From Catellatospora bangladeshensis (GTDB taxonomy: Bacteria; Actinomycetota; Actinomycetes; Mycobacteriales; Micromonosporaceae), in the NCBI RefSeq assembly GCF_016862575.1, contig NZ_BONF01000040.1, positions 61,944 through 125,943 on the forward strand: a stretch of DNA of 64,000 nucleotides, given 5' to 3'. A model generated the notes under the pieces. That model searched no databases, was not told where the DNA came from, and was given only the letters and a program-made list of their open reading frames with translations. Of this stretch, positions 21,307 through 34,314 are shown piece after piece (position 1 is the stretch's first letter; the number at the start of each line of letters is the position of its first letter). Made by a program: the position numbers and the translations under genes.

Positions 21307-22104
21307 ATGCCGGAGGGGGACACCGTCTGGAACACGGCCAAGGTGCTGCGGGAGGGGCTGCAGGGAGCGGTGCTGGCCGCCTCGGACTTCCGGGTGCCGC
21401 AGCTGGCGACCGTCGATCTGGCCGGATGGACCGTGGCCGAGTCGGCCTGCCGGGGCAAGCATCTGCTGCTGCGCCTGGCGTCCCCGGCGGGCCGGGCCCT
21501 GACGCTGCATTCCCACCTGCGTATGGAGGGGGCCTGGCGCGTGTACGCCCCCGGCGAGCGCTGGACCGCCCGGCCCGCGCACCTGATCCGGGTGGTGCTG
21601 CGCGCGCCGCAGGCCGTCGCGGTCGGCTACCACCTGCACGAGCTCAAGCTGCTGCCCACCGAGCGGGAGGCGGAGGTGGTCGGCCATCTCGGGCCGGACC
21701 TGCTCGGATCCGACTGGGATCCCGGCGAGGCGGTTCGGCGGCTGTCCGCCGACCCGGCTCGCCCGATCGCCGAGGCGCTGCTCGACCAGCGCAATCTCGC
21801 CGGGATCGGCAACCTCTACAAGTGCGAGCTGCTGTTCCTGCGCGGGGTGTGGCCGTGGACGCCGGTCGGCGACGTGCCCGACCTGCCCGGCATGGTGACG
21901 CTCGGCCAGCGCCTGCTGTCCGCGAACCGCGGCCGCTGGACCCAGTCCACCACGGGCTCCCTGCGCCGCGGCGAGACCAGCTACGTGTACGGCCGCCGCG
22001 CCCAGCCCTGCCGCCGCTGCGCCGGGCCCATCAGCAAGGACGGCGAGGGCGAGCGCATCACCTACTGGTGCCCCCGCTGCCAGCCCACCCACCGCCCCAC
22101 CTGA
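21307..22104 (+). CDS. nei: Endonuclease VIII-like DNA glycosylase (Nei)
   Basis: A 265-residue Fpg/Nei base-excision repair enzyme that removes oxidised bases and nicks the abasic site. It starts M-P-E-G-D-T-V, giving the catalytic Pro2 and Glu3 of the Nei subgroup; the helix-two-turn-helix carries N-L-A-G-I-G-N-L-Y near residue 163, and the zinc finger is C-R-R-C ... C-P-R-C near the C-terminus. ATG 21307 is fixed by the need for Pro2. A weak -10-like CAGGAT lies six bases upstream. Confidence 0.95.
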   Translation: MPEGDTVWNTAKVLREGLQGAVLAASDFRVPQLATVDLAGWTVAESACRGKHLLLRLASPAGRALTLHSHLRMEGAWRVYAPGERWTARPAHLIRVVLRAPQAVAVGYHLHELKLLPTEREAEVVGHLGPDLLGSDWDPGEAVRRLSADPARPIAEALLDQRNLAGIGNLYKCELLFLRGVWPWTPVGDVPDLPGMVTLGQRLLSANRGRWTQSTTGSLRRGETSYVYGRRAQPCRRCAGPISKDGEGERITYWCPRCQPTHRPT

Positions 22105-22180
22105 GCTACTTGGCCCGCGTCACGCGCCCGGTTCACGGGCCCCGGGTGGCGCGGCGCGGCCCGGTTCACGTGGCCAGGTC

Positions 22181-22245
22181 ATGATCGGCGGTTCGTGTCG
22201 GAACCTGTGGTCAGACCGCAGATCTTGACACCGGACGCCGATCTT
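22181..22245. repeat. Family D palindromic element, copy 3
   Basis: A 65-bp copy (ATGATCGGCGGTTCGTGTCG ... GCCGATCTT) with the shared centre GAACCTGTGGTCAGACCGC, between the convergent nei and MFS genes. Confidence 0.85.
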
Positions 22246-22273
22246 GGGCTGGGCTTCGCGGGTGTGGCGGCTG

Positions 22274-23557
22274 CTAGCGGGGCGCGACGGGTTCGACGGC
22301 GGGGAGGGTGGCTCCGGCGCCCGCGATGGGGGCCTCGGCGAGGATCACCCCGGTGTCGACGGCCGTCACCGGAGCGGTGGCGGGGCGGGTGCCGGCGCCG
22401 GCCAGGCGCCAGAGGGGGAGTGCGATCAGGACCAGGAGCAGGCCCGCCGCGCCGGTGGCGGCGAACGCCCAGTGCGGCCCGTACCCGTCGATGATCGCGC
22501 CGGCGAACGGGGCGCCCGCGGCGACGCCGACCGTCAGCGCGGTCCCGTGCAGGCCCATCGCCTCGCCGCGCGCCCCGGACGGCACCCACTTGCTCATGGT
22601 GTCGATGGACGCCGACAGCGACGGCGCGCACAGCACCCCGGCCGGGATCAGCGCGAGCAGCAGCCACCACCAGCCGCCGCCGACCAGCCCGACGGGGATG
22701 GTGAACAGCGACAGCCCACCGGCCAGCAGCAGCGGCGACACGCTGCGGTGCAGTGCGCCGTACACGAAGCCGCCGATGAGCGAGTAGCCGCACCAGACGG
22801 CGATGACCAGGCCGGTCCAGTTGGTCTGGCCGGTCTCCTTGAGCGAGGCGATCACGGTGAGGTCGGTGGCGGTGAGCACGAAGGTCAGCACGGAGCTGAC
22901 GCCTAGCAGCGCGAACAGGCGCGGGCGCAGCCACTGGCGGCGCGGCACGGCGGCGTCCCCGGCTCCGGCCTCCTCCGCGGAGCGGGTCGGCGGGTCGAGC
23001 ACGATCAGCAGCAGGCCCGCGCCGACCACGCCGATGCCGACGGCGTACATGGTGGGGCGGCTGCCGAAGGCGGTGACGGCGGCGACGGCCGCGGCGGGGG
23101 CGAGCATGTAGGACAGCTCGACCGCCATCGAGTCGAGGGCGAACCCGGGGCGGCGCTGGTCGGCCGGGACGAGCGCGGCCAGGCACTGCCGGACCAGGCT
23201 GAACACGGGCAGCGCGAGCACCCCGGCGACGAGGGCGCCGATGAGCAGCGCGTGGTATCCGAGCCGCGGCGCGGCGATCCAGAACAGCAGCTGGGCGACG
23301 GTGGTCACGGCGAGCACGGGACGCAGCCCGTGCCGGTCCATCAGCCGCCCGGCCAGCGGGGAGCCGATCGCGGAGCCGAGGGTGGAGGCGGTGCCGACGA
23401 GGCCGGCCTGGGCGAAGCCGAGGTGCAGCGTGTTCACCACGTGCAGGGTGAGCACGATGCCTGTCGCGATGACCGGGACACGAGCCACCAGCCCCACCAG
23501 CAGCAATGCGCGTACGCCGGGGAGTCCGAGGATCTTGCGGTAAGGCTCGATGGTCAT
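22274..23557 (-). CDS. MFS transporter
   Basis: A 427-residue membrane protein with about twelve helices. The loop after helix 2 carries G-R-L-M-D-R-H-G-L-R-P, the MFS motif A equivalent. A cytosolic loop of about 30 residues separates the halves near residue 190. Such proteins export drugs or metabolites, but the substrate cannot be deduced. ATG 23557 has GGAGG about 11 bases upstream. It stands alone downstream of the chitinase terminator. Confidence 0.88.
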   Translation of the reverse strand: MTIEPYRKILGLPGVRALLLVGLVARVPVIATGIVLTLHVVNTLHLGFAQAGLVGTASTLGSAIGSPLAGRLMDRHGLRPVLAVTTVAQLLFWIAAPRLGYHALLIGALVAGVLALPVFSLVRQCLAALVPADQRRPGFALDSMAVELSYMLAPAAAVAAVTAFGSRPTMYAVGIGVVGAGLLLIVLDPPTRSAEEAGAGDAAVPRRQWLRPRLFALLGVSSVLTFVLTATDLTVIASLKETGQTNWTGLVIAVWCGYSLIGGFVYGALHRSVSPLLLAGGLSLFTIPVGLVGGGWWWLLLALIPAGVLCAPSLSASIDTMSKWVPSGARGEAMGLHGTALTVGVAAGAPFAGAIIDGYGPHWAFAATGAAGLLLVLIALPLWRLAGAGTRPATAPVTAVDTGVILAEAPIAGAGATLPAVEPVAPR

Positions 23558-23662
23558 TTGGGTCTTTACCTCCGGCAGCCATCCTGCCCGAGCACCCTGA
23601 CCTGGCGGCAGTGGTTATCGGCGCCGCGATGGTCATCTCGATCACACCGGGGGCACAAAGGC

Positions 23663-23701
23663 GGCGGCCCGCCGGAACCCCGAGGTTCCTGGCGGGCCGC
23701 C
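23663..23701 (-). terminator. Terminator downstream of chitinase
   Basis: A long stem: outer arms GGCGGCCCGCC / GGCGGGCCGCC and inner arms GGAACC / GGTTCC, starting 19 bases past the chitinase stop. Confidence 0.85.
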
Positions 23702-23719
23702 TGGAAAAGCCCTGCTGGA

Positions 23720-25348
<1,629 letters not shown>

Positions 25349-25406
25349 GGCTCTCCCTTAGTGATTGACACCTATCCCCCCGATGGCGCCAAACATTAAG
25401 TTAACT

Positions 25407-25428
25407 TTCCTTAAAAAGGAAGAGCGCT
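25407..25428. promoter_or_regulatory. Inverted repeat upstream of chitinase
   Basis: TTCCTT-AAA-AAGGAA (25407-25421) is a 15-bp palindrome in an AT-rich stretch, followed by AGAGCGCT (25421-25428), which resembles the core of LacI-family sugar repressor sites. Both are candidates for control of the chitinase. Confidence 0.35.
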
Positions 25429-25469
25429 TGCCTAAAACCTCCCTTAAGGAGCCCTGAGCTGGGATTTCG

Positions 25470-26042
25470 TTACGCGTTAACGATCTCCACGCCCGCCTCG
25501 CGAAGATCGCCGAGCGCCCGCTCCGTCGATTCGGGAGCGACGCCGGCGGTCAGGTCGAGCAGGACGGTGGTCCGGAACCCCTCGCGCGCGGCGTCCAGCG
25601 CGGTCGCGCGTACACAGTGGTCGGTGGCGATGCCCACCACGTCGACCTCGGTCACGTCCCGCGCGCGCAGCCACGCGGTCAGGCTCTCCCCGTTGCAGGC
25701 GCCCTCGAAGCCGGAGTACGCCGCGGCGTACTCACCCTTGAGGAACACGGCGTCGACACGCTCGGTGTCCAGGTCGGGGTGGAACTGCTCGCCGGGGGTG
25801 TCCGCGACGCAGTGCACCGGCCAGCTGGCGGAGTAGTCCGGCGGGTTGCCGAAGTGCGGGCCGGGGTCCTGGTGGTGGTCCTTGGTGGCCACGATGTGGT
25901 CCCAGCGCCGGTGCTCGGCCACCGCGTCCGCGGCCAGGTGCGCCGACACTCCCGCGGCGACGGCGGCCCCGCCGGTGACCGGCAGCGATCCGCCCTCGCA
26001 GAAGTCGTTCTGCACGTCGACGATGATCAGTGCGCGGGACAT
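25470..26042 (-). CDS. pncA: Nicotinamidase
   Basis: A 190-residue isochorismatase-fold enzyme that converts nicotinamide to nicotinate. It has the catalytic Asp in I-I-V-D-V-Q-N-D-F (residue 8), the Lys in F-L-K-G-E-Y near residue 98 and the nucleophilic Cys in A-T-D-H-C-V-R-A-T near 140, plus the metal-binding H-H in K-D-H-H-Q-D. ATG 26042 is chosen because GGGGAGG (26055-26049) is six bases upstream. pncB, the next step of NAD salvage, lies just upstream on the same strand. Confidence 0.97.
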   Translation of the reverse strand: MSRALIIVDVQNDFCEGGSLPVTGGAAVAAGVSAHLAADAVAEHRRWDHIVATKDHHQDPGPHFGNPPDYSASWPVHCVADTPGEQFHPDLDTERVDAVFLKGEYAAAYSGFEGACNGESLTAWLRARDVTEVDVVGIATDHCVRATALDAAREGFRTTVLLDLTAGVAPESTERALGDLREAGVEIVNA

Positions 26043-26125
26043 GGGCGGCCTCCCCGGACGGCTGGGCGGTGGTGCGCTCACCACCGCCCCTCATGCTGCT
26101 CCGGCGAGACCGCCAAGCGCAACGA

Positions 26126-27433
26126 TCACGTGGCGGCGGTCACCGTGACCGGCACCGCCGGATCGCCCGCGGACAGCTTCAGGCCCTCCCACGGGATCGT
26201 GATCAGACAGTCGCGCAGGTGGGTCCGGCTCTGCTCCAGGCCGGGCAGGTCGGCGACCGGCTCCCCGCCGCGGACCAGCGGCCGCTGCAGCAGCCGGTCG
26301 CCCGGCTGCGGGTCGGCCGTCACCGCGGACGCGCCGGTCAGCACGATCTCCTCGACCGCGGTCCCGGTCGGCTTGTGGCGGCGGTACGCCGTCTTGCGCC
26401 CGCCCACCGTCGCCTTGTTCTCCGAGCGCTTCACCACCGGCCGGCCGTCCACTTCGACCAGCTTGTAGACCAGGCCCGCGGTCGGCGCGCCGGAGCCGGT
26501 CACCACCGCGGTGCCCGCGCCGTACACGTCGACCGGCTCGGCGGCGAGCGCGGCGATGGCGTACTCGTCCAGGTCGCCGCTGACCACGATCTTGACGTCG
26601 GGCGCGCCCAGCTCGTCGAGCAGCGCGCGGGACTGCGCCGCCAGCACCGACAGGTCGCCGGAGTCGATGCGCACGGCGCGCAGGCCGGGCCCCGCCACCG
26701 CGATCGCGTTGCGGATGCCCTGGCTGATGTCGTACGTGTCGACCAGCAGCGTGGTCTGCTCGCCCAGCGCAGCGACCTGGGACGCGAACGCGGCCTTCTC
26801 GTCGTCGTGGAGCAGGGTGAACGCGTGCGCGGCGGTGCCCGCCGTCGGGATGCCGTAGCGCAGCCCGGCGGCCAGGTTCGAGGTCGAGCCGAAGCCGGCC
26901 AGGTACGCCGCGCGGGCCGAGGCCACGGCGGCCTCCTCGTGCGCCCGGCGGGAGCCCATCTCGATCAGCGGGCGGCCCCGGGCCGCGGTGACCATGCGGG
27001 CGGCGGCCGCGGCGATCGCGCAGTCGTGGTTCAGCACGGACAGGATCAGCGTCTCCAGGATCACGCACTCGGCGAACGTGCCGGAGACGGTCAGGATGGG
27101 GGAGTTGGGGAAGAACAGCTCACCCTCGGCGTAACCGTCGACGTCCCCGGAGAAGCGGAACCCGGCCAGCCACTCGGCGGTCGCGTCGTCGACCACGCCG
27201 GTGCGGCGCAGGAAGTCGACCTCGTCCGGGTGGAAGGTGAAGGCGGCGAGCTGCTCCAGCAGCCGCCCGGTGCCGGCCACCACGCCGTAGCGGCGGCCCT
27301 GCGGCAGCCGGCGTGCGAAGACCTCGAACACGCTGCTCCGGTGGGCCGTGCCGTCGCGCAGCGCTGCGCTGATCATGGTGAGTTCGTAGTGGTCCGTCAG
27401 CAGCGCCGGTGCTCCCGCACCCGTCTTTTGCAT
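26126..27433 (-). CDS. pncB: Nicotinate phosphoribosyltransferase
   Basis: A 435-residue enzyme making nicotinate mononucleotide from nicotinate and PRPP in NAD salvage. Features are T-D-H-Y-E-L-T-M near the N-terminus, the phosphohistidine region G-S-R-R-A-H near residue 160 and V-D-T-Y-D near 215 with R-I-D-S-G-D-L near 240. ATG 27433 follows TAGGCT (27445-27440) by six bases, so it is leaderless. It is divergent from clpS, exactly as pncB1 and clpS are in M. tuberculosis. Confidence 0.97.
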   Translation of the reverse strand: MQKTGAGAPALLTDHYELTMISAALRDGTAHRSSVFEVFARRLPQGRRYGVVAGTGRLLEQLAAFTFHPDEVDFLRRTGVVDDATAEWLAGFRFSGDVDGYAEGELFFPNSPILTVSGTFAECVILETLILSVLNHDCAIAAAAARMVTAARGRPLIEMGSRRAHEEAAVASARAAYLAGFGSTSNLAAGLRYGIPTAGTAAHAFTLLHDDEKAAFASQVAALGEQTTLLVDTYDISQGIRNAIAVAGPGLRAVRIDSGDLSVLAAQSRALLDELGAPDVKIVVSGDLDEYAIAALAAEPVDVYGAGTAVVTGSGAPTAGLVYKLVEVDGRPVVKRSENKATVGGRKTAYRRHKPTGTAVEEIVLTGASAVTADPQPGDRLLQRPLVRGGEPVADLPGLEQSRTHLRDCLITIPWEGLKLSAGDPAVPVTVTAAT

Positions 27434-27562
27434 CCCGACAGCCTATGGCGTGGCCGGATCTTGCGGGCGCCTGCCCCGTACCGGACGGTCCTCCGTATCT
27501 CGGCACGGCATGGGCTCGTCCGTACCTGTGTGTTGCCGGAATCAACTCGTAGGATGGGGGAC

Positions 27563-27856
27563 GTGACCGCCGCCCCACAGACCGTACCGGTCGACAAACC
27601 GGACATAGACGAAGCGTCGGAGTTCGCCCGACCGTGGGTCACCATCGTGCACAACGATCCGGTGAACCTGATGAGCTATGTGACCTGGGTTTTCCAGCAG
27701 CTCTTCGGTTACAGCAGGGACAAGGCCGAACTGCTGATGCTCGACGTGCACCAGAAAGGCCGTGCCGTCGTCTCCGCGGGCGCTCGCGAGCGCATGGAGC
27801 ACGACGCCACCCGGCTGCACTCGTACGGGCTGTGGGCCACGGTCGACAGACAGTGA
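27563..27856 (+). CDS. clpS: ATP-dependent Clp protease adaptor ClpS
   Basis: A 97-residue adaptor that hands N-degron substrates to ClpC/ClpA-ClpP. The family core [11 protein letters not shown] near residue 24 and Y-V-T-W-V-F follow a short disordered N-terminus; V-H-Q-K-G-R-A-V-V is near residue 65. GTG 27563 is chosen because TAGGAT (27550-27555) is seven bases before it. It is followed 10 bases later by the DUF2017 gene. Confidence 0.95.
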   Translation: MTAAPQTVPVDKPDIDEASEFARPWVTIVHNDPVNLMSYVTWVFQQLFGYSRDKAELLMLDVHQKGRAVVSAGARERMEHDATRLHSYGLWATVDRQ

Positions 27857-27866
27857 GCGAGCGCGC

Positions 27867-28379
27867 ATGACCATCTTCCGCCGGGTCGGGTCGGAGTGTG
27901 TGGCGGACTTCCGTGAGGACGAGGTACGGGTGCTGCGCAAGGTCGCCGAGGAGGTCGTCGGCCTGCTGACCGACGGCTTCGACCGCGAGGACCCCGTCGT
28001 CGAACGCCTGTTCCCCGACGTCTACCCCGCCGACGCCAAGGACTCCGCCGAGTTCCGCCGCTTCACCGAGGGCGACCTCAAGACCGCCAAGATCGACCAG
28101 GCCGGCGCCGTGCTGGCCGGTCTCCCCGAGGCCGGCAAGGGCGAGGTGCGCCTGGACGCCGAGTCGGCCGAGGCCTGGCTGCGCGCCATCAACGACGCGC
28201 GGCTCGCGCTCGGCATCCGCCTGGAGCTGACCGACGACACCGTGGTGGAGTACGAACTGGAGGAGGCGCTGGAGCAGGACGCCGGCTCCGCCCGCGTCTT
28301 CCAGCTCAGCGTGTACTCCTACCTGGGTTACCTCCAGGAGTCCCTGCTCGACGCGATCATCGGGGTCAACAACCGGTGA
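27867..28379 (+). CDS. DUF2017 family protein
   Basis: A 170-residue acidic, mostly helical cytosolic protein of the actinobacterial DUF2017 family, which is nearly always found directly after clpS. Residues E-V-V-G-L-L and the W-L-R-A-I-N-D-A-R-L-A-L-G segment near residue 105 are typical. A link to Clp proteolysis is suggested by position only. ATG 27867 is ten bases after the clpS stop; the frame is open further upstream within clpS. Confidence 0.88.
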   Translation: MTIFRRVGSECVADFREDEVRVLRKVAEEVVGLLTDGFDREDPVVERLFPDVYPADAKDSAEFRRFTEGDLKTAKIDQAGAVLAGLPEAGKGEVRLDAESAEAWLRAINDARLALGIRLELTDDTVVEYELEEALEQDAGSARVFQLSVYSYLGYLQESLLDAIIGVNNR

Positions 28380-28437
28380 TCGTGCGGCGGATCACATGGC
28401 TGTCCGCGCGTGGGCGCGGGTCGGTAGGCTGGTCGCC

Positions 28438-28953
28438 GTGCTGACCATCCACAGGGAGATCATCGAGGCGATCGTCGCCCACGCCCGCCGGGACCACCCG
28501 GACGAGGCATGCGGTGTGGTGGCCGGTCCCGTGGGCTCGGACGCGCCGCTGCGGCACATCCCCATGGAGAACGCCGAGCGCTCCACCACGTTCTACCGGT
28601 TCGACTCGACCGAGCAGCTGCGGGTGTGGCGGGAGATGGACGACCGCGACGAGGAGCCGGTGGTGATCTACCACTCGCACACGGCGACGGAGCCGTATCC
28701 CTCGCGCACGGACGTCTCGTACGCCGGCGAGCCCAACGCGCACTATCTGCTGGTCTCGACCCGCGATGAGCACACGGCAGAGATCCGCTCGTTCCGCATC
28801 GTGGACGGACAGGTGTCCGAGGAGCCGGTCCAGCTCGTTGATGAGAGCATGGACCCCATGCGGAGCATCGAGAAGAGCGGCGACCCGCACGCCGTGCAGT
28901 CGTTCATGTTCGGGCAGAGCCCGGCGACGGTGGACTACGAGTGTCAGCACTGA
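28438..28953 (+). CDS. mec: JAMM metallopeptidase acting on CysO (Mec)
   Basis: A 171-residue JAMM/MPN+ zinc peptidase. The motif is complete: Glu23 in D-E-A-C-G, His79-x-His81, Ser89 and Asp92 with the exact H-x-H-x7-S-x2-D spacing. In M. tuberculosis the orthologue releases cysteine from the CysO-cysteine adduct. The clustering with cysO and cysM is the same here. GTG 28438 follows TAGGCT (28425-28430) by seven bases. Confidence 0.93.
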   Translation: MLTIHREIIEAIVAHARRDHPDEACGVVAGPVGSDAPLRHIPMENAERSTTFYRFDSTEQLRVWREMDDRDEEPVVIYHSHTATEPYPSRTDVSYAGEPNAHYLLVSTRDEHTAEIRSFRIVDGQVSEEPVQLVDESMDPMRSIEKSGDPHAVQSFMFGQSPATVDYECQH

Positions 28954-29011
28954 GCTGACTCATCCCGTCCGTCCGTCCCGTTCGACTTTTCTTCTTCAGG
29001 AGTGTTCCGCC

Positions 29012-29326
29012 ATGGCTATCGACGTTCGCATCCCCACCATCCTCCGCTCGTACACGGGCGGCGCGAAGGCCGTCTCCGGCGCCGGGGACAACCTCGCCGA
29101 GCTGCTCACCAACCTCGACGGCAGCTACCCCGGCCTGCGCGGCCGGCTGATCACGCCCGAGGGCGGCCTGCACCGCTTCGTGAACATCTACGTCAACGAC
29201 GAGGACGTCCGCTTCCTCGGCTCCCTCGACGCCAAGATCAGCGACGGCGACACGGTGACGATCCTCCCCGCCGTCGCCGGCGGCGCCTTCGGCCTCGCCG
29301 CGGCCGCCGCGGTCCTGGGCCGCTGA
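29012..29326 (+). CDS. cysO: Sulfur carrier protein CysO with C-terminal extension
   Basis: A 104-residue beta-grasp sulfur carrier of the MoaD/ThiS type used for cysteine synthesis. The core ends P-A-V-A-G-G at residues 86-91, where the diglycine is the expected thiocarboxylation site, but the frame continues for 13 mostly hydrophobic residues (A-F-G-L-A-A-A-A-A-V-L-G-R). The M. tuberculosis protein, as I recall it, ends at the diglycine. The tail would have to be removed, plausibly by the neighbouring JAMM peptidase. ATG 29012 has AGGAG (28998-29002) nine bases upstream. Confidence 0.92.
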   Translation: MAIDVRIPTILRSYTGGAKAVSGAGDNLAELLTNLDGSYPGLRGRLITPEGGLHRFVNIYVNDEDVRFLGSLDAKISDGDTVTILPAVAGGAFGLAAAAAVLGR

Positions 29327-29349
29327 CCTCACGGTCTCTCTCCCGCGCC

Positions 29350-30414
<1,065 letters not shown>

Positions 30415-30434
30415 CCCGCCCCGCACCAACCACC

Positions 30435-30468
30435 GAGCCCCGCCCGGCATCCCTGCCGCGCGGGGCTC
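30435..30468 (+). terminator. Terminator of cysM
   Basis: GAGCCCCGC (30435-30443) pairs with GCGGGGCTC (30460-30468), twenty bases past the cysM stop. Confidence 0.75.
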
Positions 30469-30496
30469 ACTGCTGCGTACCCACCTAAATGTCGTT

Positions 30497-30551
30497 GATC
30501 ATGAAGTTAGGGGAGCGACACGCCGTCGAACACACCCATAAGTTCATGATC
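30497..30551. repeat. Family C palindromic element, copy 2
   Basis: A 55-bp copy in the opposite orientation to the one at 21179 (GATCATGAAGTTAGGGG ... AAGTTCATGATC), between the convergent cysM and membrane protein genes. Confidence 0.88.
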
Positions 30552-30568
30552 AACGCACTGGAAGGCGG

Positions 30569-31075
30569 TCAGAAGGCGGCGTAGACGAGGGTGAGGTTGG
30601 TGAGGAGGAGGAGGGTGGCGGCGGTGAAGAGGTAGAGGGGGAGGCGGTGGCGGTGGATGGCGAAGAAGCCGGCCGCGACGGCGGCGACGCCGAGGACGCC
30701 GAGGGTGAGGGCGACGGGGGCGTACCAGGAGGGCATGTCCAGGTTGAGGGCGAGGGAGAAGGCCAGGCGGCCGCCGGGGATGAGGCCGAGGAAGGCCATC
30801 GCGGCGGCCCAGGTGCACAGGCCGAGCAGGCGGCCGCTGCGGGGGGACGGGTCGTCCTCGCCGGGCAGGCGGAAGCGCGACGAGACAGCGTTGCGCAGGC
30901 CGCCGGTGCCGCGCGCGCCCTGATTGTCCGGCGAGGTGCGGGCGGCGGGCGCCACGGTGTGGTCGTCACTGGCCGTGCTTGCGCTGTTGCCGGCGGTGCT
31001 GGCGGGGTCTGCGATGGCGAGCCCGCCCTCGGCGTCGCGCTCGGAGTCTGACTCAGTACGCACTGTGTTCGCCAT
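30569..31075 (-). CDS. Membrane protein of unknown function
   Basis: A 168-residue protein. The first 85 residues are acidic, Ser/Ala-rich and probably disordered in the cytosol; the rest forms three membrane helices (roughly residues 88-108, 120-142 and 146-166). It has no recognised family. It occupies the place of the rhomboid gene Rv1337 in the corresponding mycobacterial region but on the opposite strand and without a visible Ser-His dyad. ATG 31075 is likely but has GAGG immediately before it, so the start is uncertain. Confidence 0.7.
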   Translation of the reverse strand: MANTVRTESDSERDAEGGLAIADPASTAGNSASTASDDHTVAPAARTSPDNQGARGTGGLRNAVSSRFRLPGEDDPSPRSGRLLGLCTWAAAMAFLGLIPGGRLAFSLALNLDMPSWYAPVALTLGVLGVAAVAAGFFAIHRHRLPLYLFTAATLLLLTNLTLVYAAF

Positions 31076-31230
31076 CCTCGTGCCTGACCTGCCCGCCGAT
31101 CGGGCCGTGCACACTGTGCAACGGTCAGCGGCGACCGTCCGTAACGGCAGGATGAGAGCGGTGTCACGTTGGCGACATCTCGGAACGGACCGTTCCCCGG
31201 AAGGGGCTTCGGGCAAGTAGGCTGCGCAGC

Positions 31231-32025
31231 GTGACGGACGCGCCGATCGGCATCTTCGACTCGGGGGTCGGCGGGCTGACGGTGGCCCGCGCCATTCTCG
31301 ACCAGCTGCCGCATGAACGGACCGTCTATCTGGCCGACACGGCACACGTGCCGTACGGGCCGAAGCCGATCGCCGACGTGCGCCGCTACGCCCTGGACTG
31401 CCTGGACCGGCTGGTCGAGCGCGGCGTGAAGATGCTCGTCATCGCCTGCAACACCGCTTCCGCCGCGTGCCTGCACGACGCGCGGGAGCGCTACGACGTC
31501 CCGGTGGTCGAGGTGATCCGGCCCGCGGTGCGGCGCGCCGTGGCCGCGACCCGCAACAGCAGGGTCGGCGTGATCGCCACCACCGCTACGATCAACTCAG
31601 GGGCGTACCAGGACTCGTTCGCCGCCGCACCGCACATCGCGGTGACCGCGGCGGCGTGCCCGCAGTTCGTCGGGCTGGTCGAGCGGGGCGTCACTTCCGG
31701 CCGGGCACTGCTCGGCCTGGCCAGCGCCTACCTGGAGCCGCTACAGCGGGCCCAGGTCGACACGCTGGTGCTGGGCTGCACGCACTACCCGCTGCTCACC
31801 GGTGTGATCAGCCTCGTGATGGGGGACCAGGTGACCCTGGTGTCGAGCGCGGACGAGACGGCGCGGGACGTCTACCGCGTGCTCGTGGAGCGGGATCTGC
31901 TGCGCCCGGACGACGCCCCACCGCCCGAGCACGAGCTGCTGTGCACCGGCGACCAGGAGATCTTCGACCGGCTGGCGAAGCGGTTCCTCGGGACCGCGCT
32001 GGACCCCGCAGGAGCGAGAGCATGA
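31231..32025 (+). CDS. murI: Glutamate racemase
   Basis: A 264-residue enzyme that makes D-glutamate for peptidoglycan. The two catalytic cysteines are in I-A-C-N-T-A-S near residue 73 and L-G-C-T-H-Y-P near 184; the N-terminus has [12 protein letters not shown] 31231 follows TAGGCT (31218-31223) by seven bases. Its stop overlaps the next start as ATGA. Confidence 0.97.
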   Translation: MTDAPIGIFDSGVGGLTVARAILDQLPHERTVYLADTAHVPYGPKPIADVRRYALDCLDRLVERGVKMLVIACNTASAACLHDARERYDVPVVEVIRPAVRRAVAATRNSRVGVIATTATINSGAYQDSFAAAPHIAVTAAACPQFVGLVERGVTSGRALLGLASAYLEPLQRAQVDTLVLGCTHYPLLTGVISLVMGDQVTLVSSADETARDVYRVLVERDLLRPDDAPPPEHELLCTGDQEIFDRLAKRFLGTALDPAGARA

Positions 32026-32768
32026 GACTTACCGTGCTGGGCTGCGCCGGGAGCTTCCCCGGGCCGGAGTCGGCCTGCTCGTCGTACCTGGTGGAGGCGG
32101 ACGGCTTCCGGCTGCTGCTGGACATGGGCACCGGCTCGCTGTCGGCGCTGCAGCGCTACGCCAGCCTGAAGTCGGTCGACGCGATCCTGCTCAGCCACCT
32201 GCACTGCGACCACATGCTCGACGCCTGCTCGTACGTGGTGGTCCGCCGCTACGCCCCCGACGGGCCGTATCCGCCGATCCCCGTGTACGCGCCGGCCGGC
32301 GCGCCGGAGCGCATCGCGACCGCGTACAGCCTCGACGAGGGACCGCTCGACGACGTCTACACGTTCTACGCGCTGCAGCCGGGCAGCTTCCCGATCGGCC
32401 CGTTCCAGGTGAGCGTGGACCGGGTCAACCACCCCGTGGAGACGTACGGCGTGCGCCTGGAGCACGAGGGCCGCGTGCTGGCGTACTCGGGCGACACCGC
32501 GGGCTGCGACGCGCTGCTGCGGCTGGCCCAGGGCGCGGACCTGTTCCTGTGCGAGGCGAGCTACCTCGACGGCGTCGACAACCCGCCGGACCTGCACCTG
32601 ACCGGCGGCGAGGCGGGCGAGATCGCGACCAAGGCCGGGGTGCGCCGCCTGCTGCTGACCCACCTGGTCACCGCGTGGGGCTCCGAGGCGGAGACGCTGA
32701 ACAACGCGAGCGCCACCTTCAACGGCCCTGTCGAGATCGTCCGACCCGGTTCCCGGTACGAAGTTTGA
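32022..32768 (+). CDS. Metallo-beta-lactamase-fold phosphodiesterase (Rv1339-like)
   Basis: A 248-residue MBL-fold hydrolase. Metal ligands are seen in S-H-L-H-C-D-H (His59-x-His61-x-Asp63-His64), V-N-H-P-V-E and Y-S-G-D-T-A, with a final T-H-L. Its position between murI and rph matches Rv1339 of M. tuberculosis, reported to be an atypical cAMP phosphodiesterase, so a cyclic nucleotide phosphodiesterase role is likely by homology. It starts within the murI stop (ATGA), so translation is coupled. Confidence 0.88.
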   Translation: MRLTVLGCAGSFPGPESACSSYLVEADGFRLLLDMGTGSLSALQRYASLKSVDAILLSHLHCDHMLDACSYVVVRRYAPDGPYPPIPVYAPAGAPERIATAYSLDEGPLDDVYTFYALQPGSFPIGPFQVSVDRVNHPVETYGVRLEHEGRVLAYSGDTAGCDALLRLAQGADLFLCEASYLDGVDNPPDLHLTGGEAGEIATKAGVRRLLLTHLVTAWGSEAETLNNASATFNGPVEIVRPGSRYEV

Positions 32769-32786
32769 CCCCATAGGGTTTACGGC

Positions 32787-33559
<773 letters not shown>

Positions 33560-33563
<4 letters not shown>

Positions 33564-34183
33564 AGCTGCTGCTCGCCACGCGCAACACGAAGAAGCTCGA
33601 CGAGCTGCGCCGCATCCTGGCCGCCTCGCCCGAGCTGCTCAAGGTCGAGCTGGTCGGCCTCGACGACGTCCCGCCGTACGTCGAGGTCCCCGAGACCGGC
33701 CTCACCTTCGCCGAGAACGCGCTGCTCAAGGCCCGCGAGGGCGCCAAGCACACCGGCCTGCCCACCGTCGCCGACGACTCCGGCCTCGCCGTGGACGCCC
33801 TCAACGGCATGCCCGGCGTGTTCAGCGCCCGCTGGTCCGGCCGCCACGGCGACGACCGCGCCAACCTCGACCTGGTCCTCGCCCAGATCGGCGACGTCCC
33901 CGACGAGCACCGCGGCGCCTCCTTCGTCTGCGCCGCCGCCCTGGTCCTCCCCGGCGGCGCCACCTCCCCCAACGGCCGCGAACACCTCGTCAGCGGCAAG
34001 ATGACCGGCCGCCTCATCCGCGCCCCCCGCGGCGAGAACGGCTTCGGCTACGACCCCATCTTCATAGCCGAGAACAACACCCGCACCAACGCCGAACTGA
34101 CCCCCGCCGAGAAGGACGCCATCAGCCACCGCGGCAAAGCCTTCCGCGCCCTCGCCGCCGTCGTCGCCAAGAACCTGGCCTGA
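33560..34183 (+). CDS. rdgB: XTP/dITP diphosphatase (RdgB/HAM1)
   Basis: A 207-residue enzyme that removes non-canonical purine triphosphates. Motifs are L-A-T-R-N-T-K-K near the start, F-A-E-N-A-L-L-K-A near residue 54, A-D-D-S-G-L near 73 and G-F-G-Y-D-P-I-F near 165. It is coupled to rph by a four-base overlap, the normal actinobacterial order. Confidence 0.96.
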
Positions 34184-34200
34184 ACCCCCTCTCCCGCGCC

Positions 34201-34267
34201 GATCTTGCGCGGGTTGTGGGTACGACACGCGTAAAACAGGCATAACACCAACAGTTCGCGCAAGATC
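34201..34267. repeat. Family A palindromic element, copy 3
   Basis: A 67-bp copy (GATCTTGCGCGGGTTGTGGG ... GTTCGCGCAAGATC) starting 17 bases after the rdgB stop. Confidence 0.9.
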
Positions 34268-34314
34268 GTCGTGATCATGAGCTAGGCGGGGTGGGCCGGG
34301 TGGCGGAGAGGGTA

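Noticed and set aside
25349..25469. DasR operator upstream of the chitinase
   Set aside because: No TGGTCTAGACCA-like sequence is visible in the upstream gap; only an unrelated TTCCTT/AAGGAA palindrome is present.
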